In this document: positions 36,193-46,229 of the stretch, piece by piece | Layout: every line of letters starts with the position of its first letter | Position numbering within the stretch: position 1 is the first letter of the stretch | Assembly: GCA_964019055.1 (NCBI GenBank) | Contig: OZ025220.1 | Span: forward strand, 8,060,647 to 8,124,646 | From: Anthopleura xanthogrammica | Lineage: Eukaryota; Cnidaria; Anthozoa; Actiniaria; Actiniidae | Direction of reading: 5' to 3' | DNA: 64,000 bases | Notes under the pieces: generated by a model | The model's database searches: none | Told to the model about the DNA's origin: nothing | What the model saw: the letters and a program-made list of their open reading frames with translations, nothing else | Translations under genes and position numbers: made by a program

Positions 36193-37542
36193 ATGGCTGG
36201 AAAGGTGGAAAGGAAAGGTGGAAAGGATCCGAAGACAAAGAAATGGGAAGATTTTTTTGAATCTTTGTCTCCATCTCCCCAAATCTCCACAAATCGTGAA
36301 GAAAATTACGAAGAGAGCGGAAGTGACCGGCCGTTCAGAGATGACGTCAATATGAAAGATATGTGTTCTCAAAATCCACTTCTTGCTAATTTCATTGGCA
36401 ACCTCCAATTGCAGAAGTTAGACCATGACAAAGAAAAAGAATACGACCTTGGTGAAGAGAAGCGCAAGATAGACGATTCTTTAGTGTCATTGATCGAAAA
36501 TGCATTTAGTAGCCTACTGAAGGCGGATTCAAAACAGCACTGCGACTCTCCGAAAAAAGACATCGAGAGGTTGGACCGTTCACACTGGAATTTAGAGAGT
36601 TCATTAATTGAAGAATCGTGTGATAGTCTGCAGAAGGCGTTTAATGAGTACAACAAATATGATTCTCAGAAACCAGACATGAAGATGCACGGTTCTGCCT
36701 GGAATCTAGACATGCTCGCCAAGTACTTTTCCCTCGATGTTGCTCATTATGTGAAGAGTGATCATGATATGTTAACACAGCCTGACAATAAAAAAGCTGA
36801 TGACAATAAAGAAATCCAAGAAATTCTAGAATCACTTGGAATATTAGCGGAAGAGGTCATAATCAGCCGTACAGGGCTCCACCTTCTTCAATATCACGAT
36901 TCCCTTTCAGAGTACAGCGTACGAATGATCCTGGACTCGCTATTACGAGGTATTTGCCGTCAAGCTCGTATTGAAGATGCAATTCGTCTTTACCCTGATG
37001 ATTTTGAAATCATTCTACGCCCACAACACTCCATGAAACGCCAAGGCCTTCCTACAAACATCTTCGACTACGTCCTCATAACGTCTTCAAGGTCACATCC
37101 GCAACACTCTGTTGGAATTATCGAGGTAAAGAAACCTGATACCATGGACAAGAAAGCTGTAACACAACTCGTTATCCAGCTTATGAGCTTAGTGACCGCA
37201 ACAGAAGACCCCGATTCAACCTGTTTTGGCGTCCTAACCGATGGTTATAGATTCTTGTTTGCTTATGCAAATAAGGACGGCATTTATTTTGAAAACAAAT
37301 GGCACGACGATGGTGGCCCAACCGTTCTTGTACACGAGGCAGAAACATGGAAAGATTTAGATGTCATCAAATCTAAAATTTTAAACCTTTGTCGCATTGT
37401 ACATGATATCGGTGATTTTCAACTTCATCAAGAGAGTAGTATATTTCGTGAAAGCGAAAAGTATATTTCTCGCCCAAGGTTTACGATGGCGAAAGCTATT
37501 CCCTTCAGTTTAACCAATCAGCCACAGGAGCCCCAAGATTAG
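36193..37542 (+). CDS. PD-(D/E)XK nuclease-like protein, tandem copy 1
   Basis: One exon, 449 residues, ATG at 36193 in GAAAATAACATGGCTG, identical in context to the second copy. The N-terminal half is acidic and low in hydrophobic clusters (KKWEDFFESLSPSP, MCSQNPLLANFI). The C-terminal half is well ordered. It contains VRMILDSLLRGICRQAR, LPTNIFDYVLI and HSVGIIEVKKPDTMDKKAV, then QLVIQLMSLV and FGVLTDGYRFLFAYANKDG. D292, E311 and K313 form a D-x18-E-x-K set with an alpha helix predicted after it, the signature of PD-(D/E)XK nucleases (restriction-enzyme-like fold). I do not know the family name. No signal peptide or membrane span is present, so it is probably intracellular. The C-terminus stops after PQEPQD, 30-40 residues shorter than copy 2. 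Confidence 0.78.
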   Translation: MAGKVERKGGKDPKTKKWEDFFESLSPSPQISTNREENYEESGSDRPFRDDVNMKDMCSQNPLLANFIGNLQLQKLDHDKEKEYDLGEEKRKIDDSLVSLIENAFSSLLKADSKQHCDSPKKDIERLDRSHWNLESSLIEESCDSLQKAFNEYNKYDSQKPDMKMHGSAWNLDMLAKYFSLDVAHYVKSDHDMLTQPDNKKADDNKEIQEILESLGILAEEVIISRTGLHLLQYHDSLSEYSVRMILDSLLRGICRQARIEDAIRLYPDDFEIILRPQHSMKRQGLPTNIFDYVLITSSRSHPQHSVGIIEVKKPDTMDKKAVTQLVIQLMSLVTATEDPDSTCFGVLTDGYRFLFAYANKDGIYFENKWHDDGGPTVLVHEAETWKDLDVIKSKILNLCRIVHDIGDFQLHQESSIFRESEKYISRPRFTMAKAIPFSLTNQPQEPQD

Positions 37543-38159
37543 TTTAAAGCTATTTCACGTTTTATTCAGGGACCAGCTGCTCCCAGGAAGGTGTTTCCCG
37601 ACCGGTTAAGTGTAGACACGGCCTCCATGGTAGTTGACATAGTTGACAAATTAAAACAAATTAATGCCAAGCTATTTTGTCCAAGGAAACCAACCTGGCG
37701 TCGCACACTAAAAGAATATTTGAGAAATTTTTCCCTATCACCCTAGATTTGAAACTATAGTATTTGGCTGTCCGCTCAGTAACTCTAGCCTAAAATTCAA
37801 TTTCAACTTGTTTTTATCGTCACTGTAAAGGGATTTCCCCTTGGGTTCTCTCTGTTTAAAAAGCACAATTTTAATATTTATTATGTCCATTTTTAAATCA
37901 CTAGCAAATCCTGCAACCTGATTGGCTCTCAGCAGTTCCATTTATTAACACCTGCCATTTTGAGTTTTAAGTCGCACTGTTTTGAAGAGCCAATAAAATT
38001 GCAGAAAACAGAGAATTTGACCAATCAGATTACAAAAAAGAAAAAACAAGCCAATTTAAAGTATGAGAAAAAATGTTGAAGGGGATTTTCTGGGTGAAAA
38101 TATAAGATTGAGAAAATATATTTAATTTTAGATTGCTAGTAATTTCAAAATGGATATAA

Positions 38160-38325
38160 TTGAGTGGTAATTGAACATAATTCGTGTCGAGCACTTTTGG
38201 TCTGAAATCAAAGTTGTGATTAACAAATTGCATTCCCCCTACGCTGTCGTGCAATTTTGTAATGATTCGTTTGATTTCAGGCCAAACTGCACTCCACTCA
38301 GTTCAATTACCATTATTAACTATTA
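38160..38325. repeat. Foldback repeat (GGTAATTGAACATAATT arm)
   Basis: GTGGTAATTGAACATA and TCTGAAATCAAA on the left pair with TTTGATTTCAGGCC and CAGTTCAATTACCA on the right. It separates the two nuclease-like genes. Confidence 0.7.
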
Positions 38326-38989
38326 GATACTTATGACTGACTATTGATTACTCCGAGTTATTAATTATTAGTTATATATTTTCCTTACAAATGATGTTTT
38401 TTCTCCATATGACATTGTAATTACTTTTTTGGGCTATTAAAAGATAAGTATATCGATGAATAATCGAACGGTTTAAGTGCACCTAACCACTGATACAATA
38501 CTTTCCGTATCGATTCTACATGAAGTGAATAGTTGAATGGTGAAAAATATTTCGTTTTTTTTTTTTGTTGCGTCTTTAATATCATAAATAGAGTTTATCA
38601 CATGTTAAGAGCTTGATATCGTTTTTATTCACGAGTTTCCCTTATCATATCGCGAACAAGCGAGTCCGCGAGTTTTCATTCATGGCTTTATTTCACGGAT
38701 ATCGATAATGTGTAATAATGTACAAATTCTGGTTCGCTGATTGGCTAACTTGTAGAAAAGAATGGAAACGATCGAGGTCTAAGGGCTATGAGCTAACAAA
38801 AATAGAAAATTAAATATCTAAAGATTTCGTTCACCTGAGACAAAAAGCTCGTTTACAACAATAGGCGATTTACTGCCATCTTATATGAAATGAGATTCGT
38901 TTGTTATTGAAAAAAATGGCCCTTTTAAGTAAATTTAAACAAGGCCTTCGTAAAGTAGTGTCTAAGTAATCTTCGAATTATATTTTCTA

Positions 38990-39014
38990 AAAAAAAAAAA
39001 AAAAAAAAAAAAAA
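38990..39014. repeat. poly(A) run upstream of nuclease-like copy 2
   Basis: About 25 As, 75 bp before the second gene's start codon. Confidence 0.9.
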
Positions 39015-39089
39015 TTCTAGTAGAGTGATCTTCATGAACCCATGAATTATAGTTTATCTCATCTAATTCGCTTCAGAATTGAAAATAAC

Positions 39090-40355
39090 ATGGCTGAAGG
39101 TGGAAAGGATCTGAATACAAAGGAATGGGAAGATTTTTTGGAACCTTTGAAGACAAAGTCTGCGTCCGTCAGTAGTGTAGAAAACGAGAAGGGAGAAAAC
39201 CTTAGCACGGAAGAGTTGTGTTCTCAGAATCCTCTTCTTTTTAACTTCATTGAAAAGCTCAAGTCCCAGGAGTTAGTCCATAATAGAGAAAAAGAAGATA
39301 AACTTATTCAAAAAAAGGTGGAGATGGAGATACCAAACGAAAACGCGTTTTATACCCTACTGAAGGCTTTTGAAGAGTACATTAAAATTGGTTCTCAGAA
39401 ACCAGACATCAAGATGTCCGGTTCGAAATGGACTTTAAACATGCTTGCCAAGTACTTTTCCCTGCATCGTGACGATGTTTATACCCGCATGCCAAGTATT
39501 TTTGGCGATTGGAAGCCGCAGCCGAACACTAATCAGGAAGCTCGTAAAGAAATCCAAAACATACTGATATCTCTTGGAGTAAAAACTACGAGTTATTTCG
39601 AAACTTCTTGGCCGTTTACATATACAGGCCTGTACTGTTTGCCCTTGTTACGAGAGTGCAGCGTACGAACGATCCTGGACTCGATATTGCAAAGTATTTG
39701 CCGTCAAGCTCGCGATGAAGCACATTTTGAAATCCAACTTGTTCACGAATTCCCCATCAAAAGCGATTACCTTCCTACCAACATCTTGGACTACGGTCTG
39801 CTCGTGAATGGTTTACATTTAGTTGGGATTGTTGAAGCAAAGACACCCCGCACGATGAACCAGAACGCAGTAGCACAACTCGTTATCCAGCTTATGAGCT
39901 TGCTGAAATGGGACCCCAAGTCACCCCATTTTGGCGTTCTCACCGATGGTTATAGATTCTTGTTCGCTTATGCAAATAAGGACGGCGTATATTTTGAAAA
40001 TAAATATCACGACGATGGTAAAGTAACCGTCCTTGTACACGAGGCAGGTACATGCGAAGATTTAGATTTCATCAAGATTAAAATTCTTAACCTATGTCGT
40101 ACGGTGCATCAATTTCAGCTTAATCCAAAGAATACTGTACCACTGTTTCAAAAAGAATACTTAAGGTTTACGAAGGCCTTCCCCTTCGAAGGTAGTGGCT
40201 TAACCAACCAGTCACAGGAGCCACAAGGTCAGGATAATTACACTTCACTTCCATTAGACATGCAGGGACTTAATATTGCGGGCTCCTACCCCTTTACATA
40301 TCCCCCCGCACAGCCAACATATGGGGGTTTTCCTCCTTATCCTCCTTATGGTTAA
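39090..40355 (+). CDS. PD-(D/E)XK nuclease-like protein, tandem copy 2
   Basis: One exon, 421 residues from ATG 39090 (MAEGGKDLNTKEWEDF). An in-frame ATG 48 bp earlier (39042) is possible, but the promoter-proximal sequence GCTTCAGAATTGAAAATAAC is shared with copy 1 and puts the start at 39090. Same layout as copy 1: acidic N-terminus with ELCSQNPLLFNFIEKL, then SVRTILDSILQSICRQAR, LPTNILDYGLLV, LVGIVEAKTPRTMNQNAVAQ, FGVLTDGYRFLFAYANKDG. D234, E249 and K251 form the D-x14-E-x-K triad, so all three catalytic positions are retained in both copies. The C-terminal tail is proline/tyrosine-rich (PFTYPPAQPTYGGFPPYPPY) and may bind WW domains. The tail is missing in copy 1. Confidence 0.78.
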   Translation: MAEGGKDLNTKEWEDFLEPLKTKSASVSSVENEKGENLSTEELCSQNPLLFNFIEKLKSQELVHNREKEDKLIQKKVEMEIPNENAFYTLLKAFEEYIKIGSQKPDIKMSGSKWTLNMLAKYFSLHRDDVYTRMPSIFGDWKPQPNTNQEARKEIQNILISLGVKTTSYFETSWPFTYTGLYCLPLLRECSVRTILDSILQSICRQARDEAHFEIQLVHEFPIKSDYLPTNILDYGLLVNGLHLVGIVEAKTPRTMNQNAVAQLVIQLMSLLKWDPKSPHFGVLTDGYRFLFAYANKDGVYFENKYHDDGKVTVLVHEAGTCEDLDFIKIKILNLCRTVHQFQLNPKNTVPLFQKEYLRFTKAFPFEGSGLTNQSQEPQGQDNYTSLPLDMQGLNIAGSYPFTYPPAQPTYGGFPPYPPYG

Positions 40356-40799
40356 AAGCCTAGTACTTTTCACAGTTACTACAAATAGATATATCGCAAA
40401 GCCTTGTGGGATCGAAATGCTTCGATTACAAGGAAAAGAAGATCAATATTAGTCGAAAAATCATAGTTCCACGAATACCACTACCATTAGAATCCTCTTC
40501 GAATTATTTTTCTTATTCAAATGTTTTAACTCCTTTGGAAGTTGTAAGATAATTGTGTTAACTCGGCTAACAAAAGGAACTATGAAAGAGATTCTGGTAG
40601 AAGTGGTATCAAGGGTAATATGGGGAATCAAGAATTAGAAACAACAAGACAAGAAAACATTGTTGCAGCATATTAGAATTTGTTTTTGGCTTGGCTTGTC
40701 TGCATTTCAATCCCATAATGGAAAGTGCTATTTTATCCCTGCTAAGCCGGATAATAACACAAGAAAACAAAACCAAATCTAGTTAAGTTAACCAACATG

Positions 40800-41050
40800 C
40801 GCCTAAATGACGTCGCGCACACCCAAACATTTTTGATATCTTTTTGGCCATCACAAAATATTTGAAACTATAGAAAGTATTATATCTCAGTAATTAACCC
40901 TAGAATTCGATTGGAAATATTTTTGATCAACTTAAATTTAATGTCAAGAAGGTTCCCCTTGGGTTTTGTCGTCTACGACTTTTATGTGAATTCATTTTGA
41001 CCTCACTTGTGAATCCTGCAATCTGATTGGTTAAAAATGGGCCAATTATT
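40800..41050. repeat. Duplicated 3' flank of the nuclease-like genes
   Basis: ATTTGAAACTATAGAAAGTA through AATCCTGCAATCTGATTGGT resembles 37745-37925 downstream of copy 1, including CCCCTTGGGTT. So the duplication unit is about 3 kb and includes both flanks of the gene. Confidence 0.65.
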
Positions 41051-41252
41051 ATTAAGTATTAGGTATCTATTACTGATTATTGATTACTAGTTATTACTTA
41101 ATACTTGTTAGTTACTGCTTATCGCTTGTTTATCATTACTTATTACTATAATGATATAAATAATTTAATACTTCTAATGTGCCTTATAACTTATTGATTA
41201 ATTGTTACTTGTCACTTATTATTTTTATTACTTATTAATTATTACTGATCTA

Positions 41253-41393
41253 GAGTACGAACACTAAAAGTGTGCAATACTTTGCACTATTTACCACTAA
41301 ATAGTGTTGATTAAACAATAGAGAACAATAGAATTAGCATAATTTACCAGTATTTAGTGGTATTTATGTTGCACACTTTTAGTGTTTGTACTC
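41253..41393. mobile_element. 141-bp MITE with GAGTACGAACACTAAAAGTG ends
   Basis: Terminal inverted repeats of about 25 bp, flanked by TA on both sides; no coding capacity. Confidence 0.82.
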
Positions 41394-41642
41394 TACCAAA
41401 GTGTATTAGTCTAATATCTATTTCACGGGTTTAGTGATTTCACTCTACTTGTTAATTATTGCTTTTTACTTGTTATTTGTCACTTATTACTTATTATTAT
41501 ATGATTATCAATGAAATACCTATATTTCTCTATTTCAAAAATTTGATATTTTCACATGTGAAGATATCATCAATATGGTAACATACTTCTTATAGCAGAA
41601 ACAAAGGTGAAAAAAGCTTTCTTTTCTTTTTCACTGATAATT

Positions 41643-41804
41643 ATATAATATACAGAATATTACATGGGCGCTTGGAGATACGAATTTTATCTTCTCGGGT
41701 TGAAAATCTCCAACTCCTTCGCTGCGCTCATGATCACTCGTGAGAGATTCAACACTCGAAGATAAAATTCGTATCTCCGCGCGCCCATGTAATATCCTCT
41801 ATTT
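41643..41804. mobile_element. Foldback element E, copy 1
   Basis: GGAGATACGAATTTTATCTT occurs on the left and its complement on the right, flanked by ATATTACATGGGCGC / GCGCCCATGTAATAT. The centre is a second inverted motif around GATCACTCGTGAGAGATT. Confidence 0.85.
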
Positions 41805-42199
41805 AGATTTCAATCTAACTGATTAGTAAATGCTAGCTATTAAAATATGTAATAAGTGACATGCTTGTTGAGTTTGACCACATCCACATTTGGCATTCCA
41901 CAGAATATTTTACCCAAGACCTCTTTACTGCATGCGCTTGGATGTCTCATTTCAGACCACGTGTCATTCCCTAGAGTATCATTTCTTTGTTTAATTGTGA
42001 ATGAGAAGACACATGAATATGGACACACCTCAAACAAATATTCTTATTCTCAAGCGAATGACACATAATCTGAAATGGGAAAACATATATGTTGATCATT
42101 TCCAAATTGGACTCCAGCATATAGTGGTGGCTTATATATATTATTCAGTTGTGATAAAAAGGTAAATTTTACACCGTAAAAAATAAGAAAGATCACTTA

Positions 42200-42232
42200 C
42201 TGACGTTTCGGACGCTAGTCCTTCGTCGGAGT
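42200..42232 (-). ncRNA. Hammerhead-ribozyme-core-like remnant (tentative)
   Basis: The minus strand reads CCGACGA, then AGGACTAGCGTCC, then GAAA and CGTC. The catalytic core of hammerhead ribozymes is CUGANGA, stem II, GAAA, so this differs by one core base (U4 to C) and has a 4-bp stem II (GGAC/GTCC) with TAGC loop. Such sequences occur in Penelope-like elements and retrozymes of invertebrates. I cannot see a good stem III, so it is most likely inactive. Confidence 0.3.
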
Positions 42233-42883
42233 ATATATTATACTATATATATTATTCGTTTAGTTGTACTGTGGTCTCCAAAATATTAAATTAAATCTAT
42301 TTTTAGATAACCACGACTGGTGCATTGTAATTTGTTTAGGTTTGGTACAAACATCTTTCTTCACTATGCCTTGTATGGTGTTGTTTGTACCCAAGCTAGA
42401 CCACAATGCATCCTGATTATCGAGCTCAGAAAAGACCTAGGGTGGTAAATTAGTTAAGATCTAGAACTCGAATATGAGATTTTTGCATTACTTATAAGAA
42501 GTTATCTCTAATTTTCTTTATCGATATCTTTGTAAGCAACATTTGCGCATCGTAAGATAATCATTTGTTGTGACTGGCTATTCTAGTAGGTAGCCCACTG
42601 GCTATGTGGTGAATCTTGAAGAAGTCTGTGGGTGTTGCCATAGTAACCTATCTAACACGGTCGGCTCATTAACGGCTCCATCAAATTAAACATTTGCGCA
42701 TGCGTAACAATTGCTCACCTCCTGCGGTAAATGAGTTGACCAGTCTCAACAAATTATAGAGAAAAAAATATGTAAACACAACTTGTAATCTTTATACTTT
42801 TCTATTAAAACATAGGCTTATAGGCTACGTCGCCTTTATTGGTCTTATTTTTTGCTTGATATATATGATACAGTTCTTAGTTT

Positions 42884-43520
42884 AAGTGCCTATCAACCCT
42901 GACGCCAGGATTCATTTAAATTACGCAATTACTATCCTGTAAGGTAATACCAATTTTAAATTAACAAAGGATTTTTAATACCAAAATTTATTATATGAAA
43001 TAGAGTGTGATATTGAGTGACATCAAAATGATAAAATTGATATCCCCACTCCCACCAGTGGCCAGTGGGGATACGATTTATATCAACACTGGTGGTGACA
43101 AATTTCGACTTTTTGCTCAGCTTCTCAAATTCTCCATTATTTTTCATTGAAGATTTCATATAATAAACAGAACATTACATGGCCACTTGGAGATACGAAT
43201 TTTATCTTCTCGTGCTGATATTATCTCTCACGAGTGAGCGCAGCACTCGAAGATAAAATTCGTATCTCCGCGCGACCATGTATAATATCCTATATATATG
43301 TTGTAGTAGAGTTTGGCGAGTTTAATTTAGAGTCACTAAAACACACAAGAAAAGTGGACAGAAACCTTGGTCAGTCAACTGATTTGCATTTTCAAATTTT
43401 AAACCTTTCTATCTCTGAAATAAAAAGTCCATATCCTGTAAAATTGTGTCATCGTATTATATATACCCTACATGTAGAAGTGATTTTCAAACTAAGCCGT
43501 CAGGGTTGATAGGTACTTTA
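42884..43520. mobile_element. 637-bp element with CCTATCAACCCTGACG ends, containing a nested foldback
   Basis: AGTGCCTATCAACCCTGACG on the left and CGTCAGGGTTGATAGGTACT on the right. It contains foldback E copy 2. No transposase. Confidence 0.75.
43168..43291. mobile_element. Foldback element E, copy 2 (nested)
   Basis: Same GGAGATACGAATTTTATCTT arms as copy 1 at 41643-41804, with a shorter centre. It is nested in the 637-bp element. Confidence 0.85.
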
Positions 43521-43522
43521 AG

Positions 43523-43731
43523 GTATCAGCTAACACAAAGTATTGGTTTGTTTATATTGCATAGCGCGCGTTAGTTATAAATATTCAATGAATTTTCTTA
43601 AATGACTAACAGATATACAATCCTTGTTTTAAAAGATACTTTCAGAAAATGTATACTTTGCTGGGATTTCATTGAATATTTAACGCGCTACGCGAAGTAA
43701 AAGCAAACCAATAGTTTGTGTTAGTTGATAC
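43523..43731. mobile_element. Inverted-repeat element (GTATCAGCTAACACAAAGTA)
   Basis: 209 bp. Left end GTATCAGCTAACACAAAGTA, right end ATAGTTTGTGTTAGTTGATA; the arms continue with TTCAATGAATTT-type pairing. Confidence 0.8.
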
Positions 43732-43973
43732 GCTTGTTGGTATATTTCTTATTTATTTTTAGCCAAGTTCACCGTAACAGGGAAATCCCCTAATTCCATT
43801 CCCTTTGACCTTATAACACAGGTAGCCCAAGCTATAGTTCTGAATATATATATAAGAGAAAGTATGGCAGATCAAAAAATTTGAAAAGGAAATTTCCTAA
43901 AATGACATTAAAATACAACCAAACCGTCAGGAAACCACAAAACATGCAATAAAACATTGATTCCCGAAGAAGT

Positions 43974-46229
43974 AGCTCGATTTATACTGTTCATGTGTCA
44001 ACTGAGTTCTGTCTGGTCACCCCTATTTCTTTTCTCCTAACCACATCATACTGTAACATTGTAGTGCAGTTAGAAAGGAGCTAGCAATCCCGAAGAACTA
44101 GTTCGCTTTATACAGTTCATGTGTCAACTGAGTTGTGTCTGGTCACCCCTATTTCTTTTTTCCTAACCACCTCAGACTGTAACATTGTAGTGCAGTTAGA
44201 AAGGAGTTAGCAATCCCGAAGAACTAGCTCGCTTTATACAGTTCATGTGTTCAACTGAGTTCTGTCTGGTCACCCCTATTTCTTTTTTCCTAACCACCAC
44301 AGACTGTTCCATTGCATTTCATTTCGAAAGTAGTTAACAATACAGTAGGAACAAAAATGTTTTCATCACTTTTATTATTTTATGATTCCTGTGCTGTATG
44401 GTAATCCCTATTTGAGGGTCCTGAAGGGGAATCCTAATCCCATTTCCCAGCCAAAAATTTTGCAAAATTCCAGTCCCAGTCATGCAAAATCTCAGTAGTT
44501 ATAGAGTTAGAGTTAGAGATTTTGCAAAATCCCAATCCCAGTAATGGCTAGATCCCAGTCCCAGTGCATGAAATCCCATTTTTCCAGCCCAAAAAAGGTG
44601 GATTCCAGCTCCCACTAGCTTTACCCTTTCAGGAACATGGCTCTTATTTCTTTCGCCTTCTCCTAACTTCCATTGTGTAGCTATAGTATATTGTTATAGC
44701 GCATGCGCATGCGCATGCAGTGCATTTTGAAAGTAGTTAGCAACACCGTAGAACCAAAAGTTCATCGTTTCATGCAGTTCATGTGATTTAATTGAGTTGA
44801 TTCATGTGATGTCTTGTCACCCCCATTTCTCTTCTCTCAACCACCACTGTGTGGTATACTGTTGTAAAGTAGTGTATTTCAAAGAAGCTAGCAACACCGT
44901 AGAACCAAAAATTCATCGCTTCAAGCAGTTCATGTGCTTTAATTCAGTTGATTCATGTGATGTCTTGTCACCCCTATTTCTCTTCTCTCAACCACCACTG
45001 TGTGGTATACTGTTGTAAAGTAGTGTATTTCAAAGAAGCTAGCAACACCGTAGAACCAAAAATTCATCGCTTCAAGCAGTTCATGTGCTTTAATTCAGTT
45101 GATTCATGTGATGTCTTGTCACCCCTATTTCTCTTCTCTCGACCACCACTGTGTGGTATACTGTTGTAAAGTAGTGTATTTCAAAGAAGCTAGCAACACC
45201 GTAGAATCAAAAATTCCTCGCTTCATGCAGTTCATGTGATTTAATTGAGTTGATTCATGTGCTATCTTGTCACACCTATTTCTCTTCTCTCAACCACCAC
45301 TGTGTGGTATACTGTTGTAAAGTAGTGTATTTCAAAGAAGCTAGCAACACCGTAGAACCAAAAATTCATCGCTTCATACAGTTCATGCGCTTTAATTGAG
45401 TTGATTCCTGTGCTGTCTTGTCACCCCTATTTCTCTGGTTCTCTCAACCACCACTGCATGTGTGGTATACTGCTGTAATGCAGTGTATTTCGAAGTAGTT
45501 AGCAACACCGTAGAACCAAACCTGAGTTCGCTTTGTGCACTTCATTATGTGCTTCAATGCACCCTTCTCAAAATTATCTTGAATGCGAGGCTAACATGGA
45601 ACTGAAAAGAAATGCCACAAATAGACCTTTTCAGCTTCGTTGTTTGTTGTGCCCATTTCAGACCATGTGATGCCGCTCTTGGGAGCTGATTCTTTCATGT
45701 GTTAATATTTTAACAAAAGAACATTTCTCAAGGGAATGTCATGTGGTCTGAAATGGGCAATTTGCATACGAAGCTAAAAAGGTCTATTCCATCCAGAAAA
45801 AGCGATTTCTTTTGTGTTTCATGTTAGCCTCGCATTCGAGATAATTTTGAGAAGAGTGCATTGATCATGAGTTGATTCCTGTGCTTTCTGGTCACTCCTA
45901 TTTCTCTTCTCCTAACCACCACTGTGTGGTAGAATTTTGTGTTGCAGTGCATATCGAAAGCGGGTTGATAATACGATAGAACCAAAAATTATCCTCCTAA
46001 CCACTACTGTGTGGTAGAATTTTGTATATAGAGATGCTACTGTCCTTGATACTGGTACTTCGTGGTGCGTCAATTAAATTGATTCCTGTGCTGTCTGGTC
46101 ACCTCTGATTCTCTTCTCCTAACCACCACTGTGTGGAAGAATTTTGTACATAGAGATGCTACTGTCTTTGATACTGGTACTTCATCATGGTTCGTCAATT
46201 AAGTTGATTCCTGTGCTGTCTGGTCACCT
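43974..46229 (-). repeat. Tandem array built from the 3' end of apple-EGF gene B
   Basis: About twelve units of roughly 125-185 bp; in the middle (44790-45370) they are exactly 151 bp apart. In minus orientation each unit contains a decayed version of TACCACACAGTGGTGGTTGA, which in the gene encodes the end TTQWWLGEEN, followed by GAGAAGAGAAA, a TGGTG/GTGAC block and GTTCTACGGTGTTGCTAGC. The array starts at the gene's stop codon and runs downstream for 2.2 kb. A foldback at 45563-45858 interrupts it. Confidence 0.85.
45563..45858. mobile_element. Foldback element in the 3'-end array
   Basis: About 296 bp. CTTCTCAAAATTATCTTGAA on the left pairs with GAGATAATTTTGAGAAG on the right; internal arms include CATTTCAGACCATGTGATG and its complement. 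Related motifs (TCAGACCATGTG, CTCAAGGGAATG) recur at 41950, 54205-54610 and 57570. Confidence 0.8.

Noticed and set aside
44797..45169. Two nearly identical 73-codon frames
   Set aside because: Frames inside the 151-bp units derived from gene B's 3' end, and antisense to the gene.
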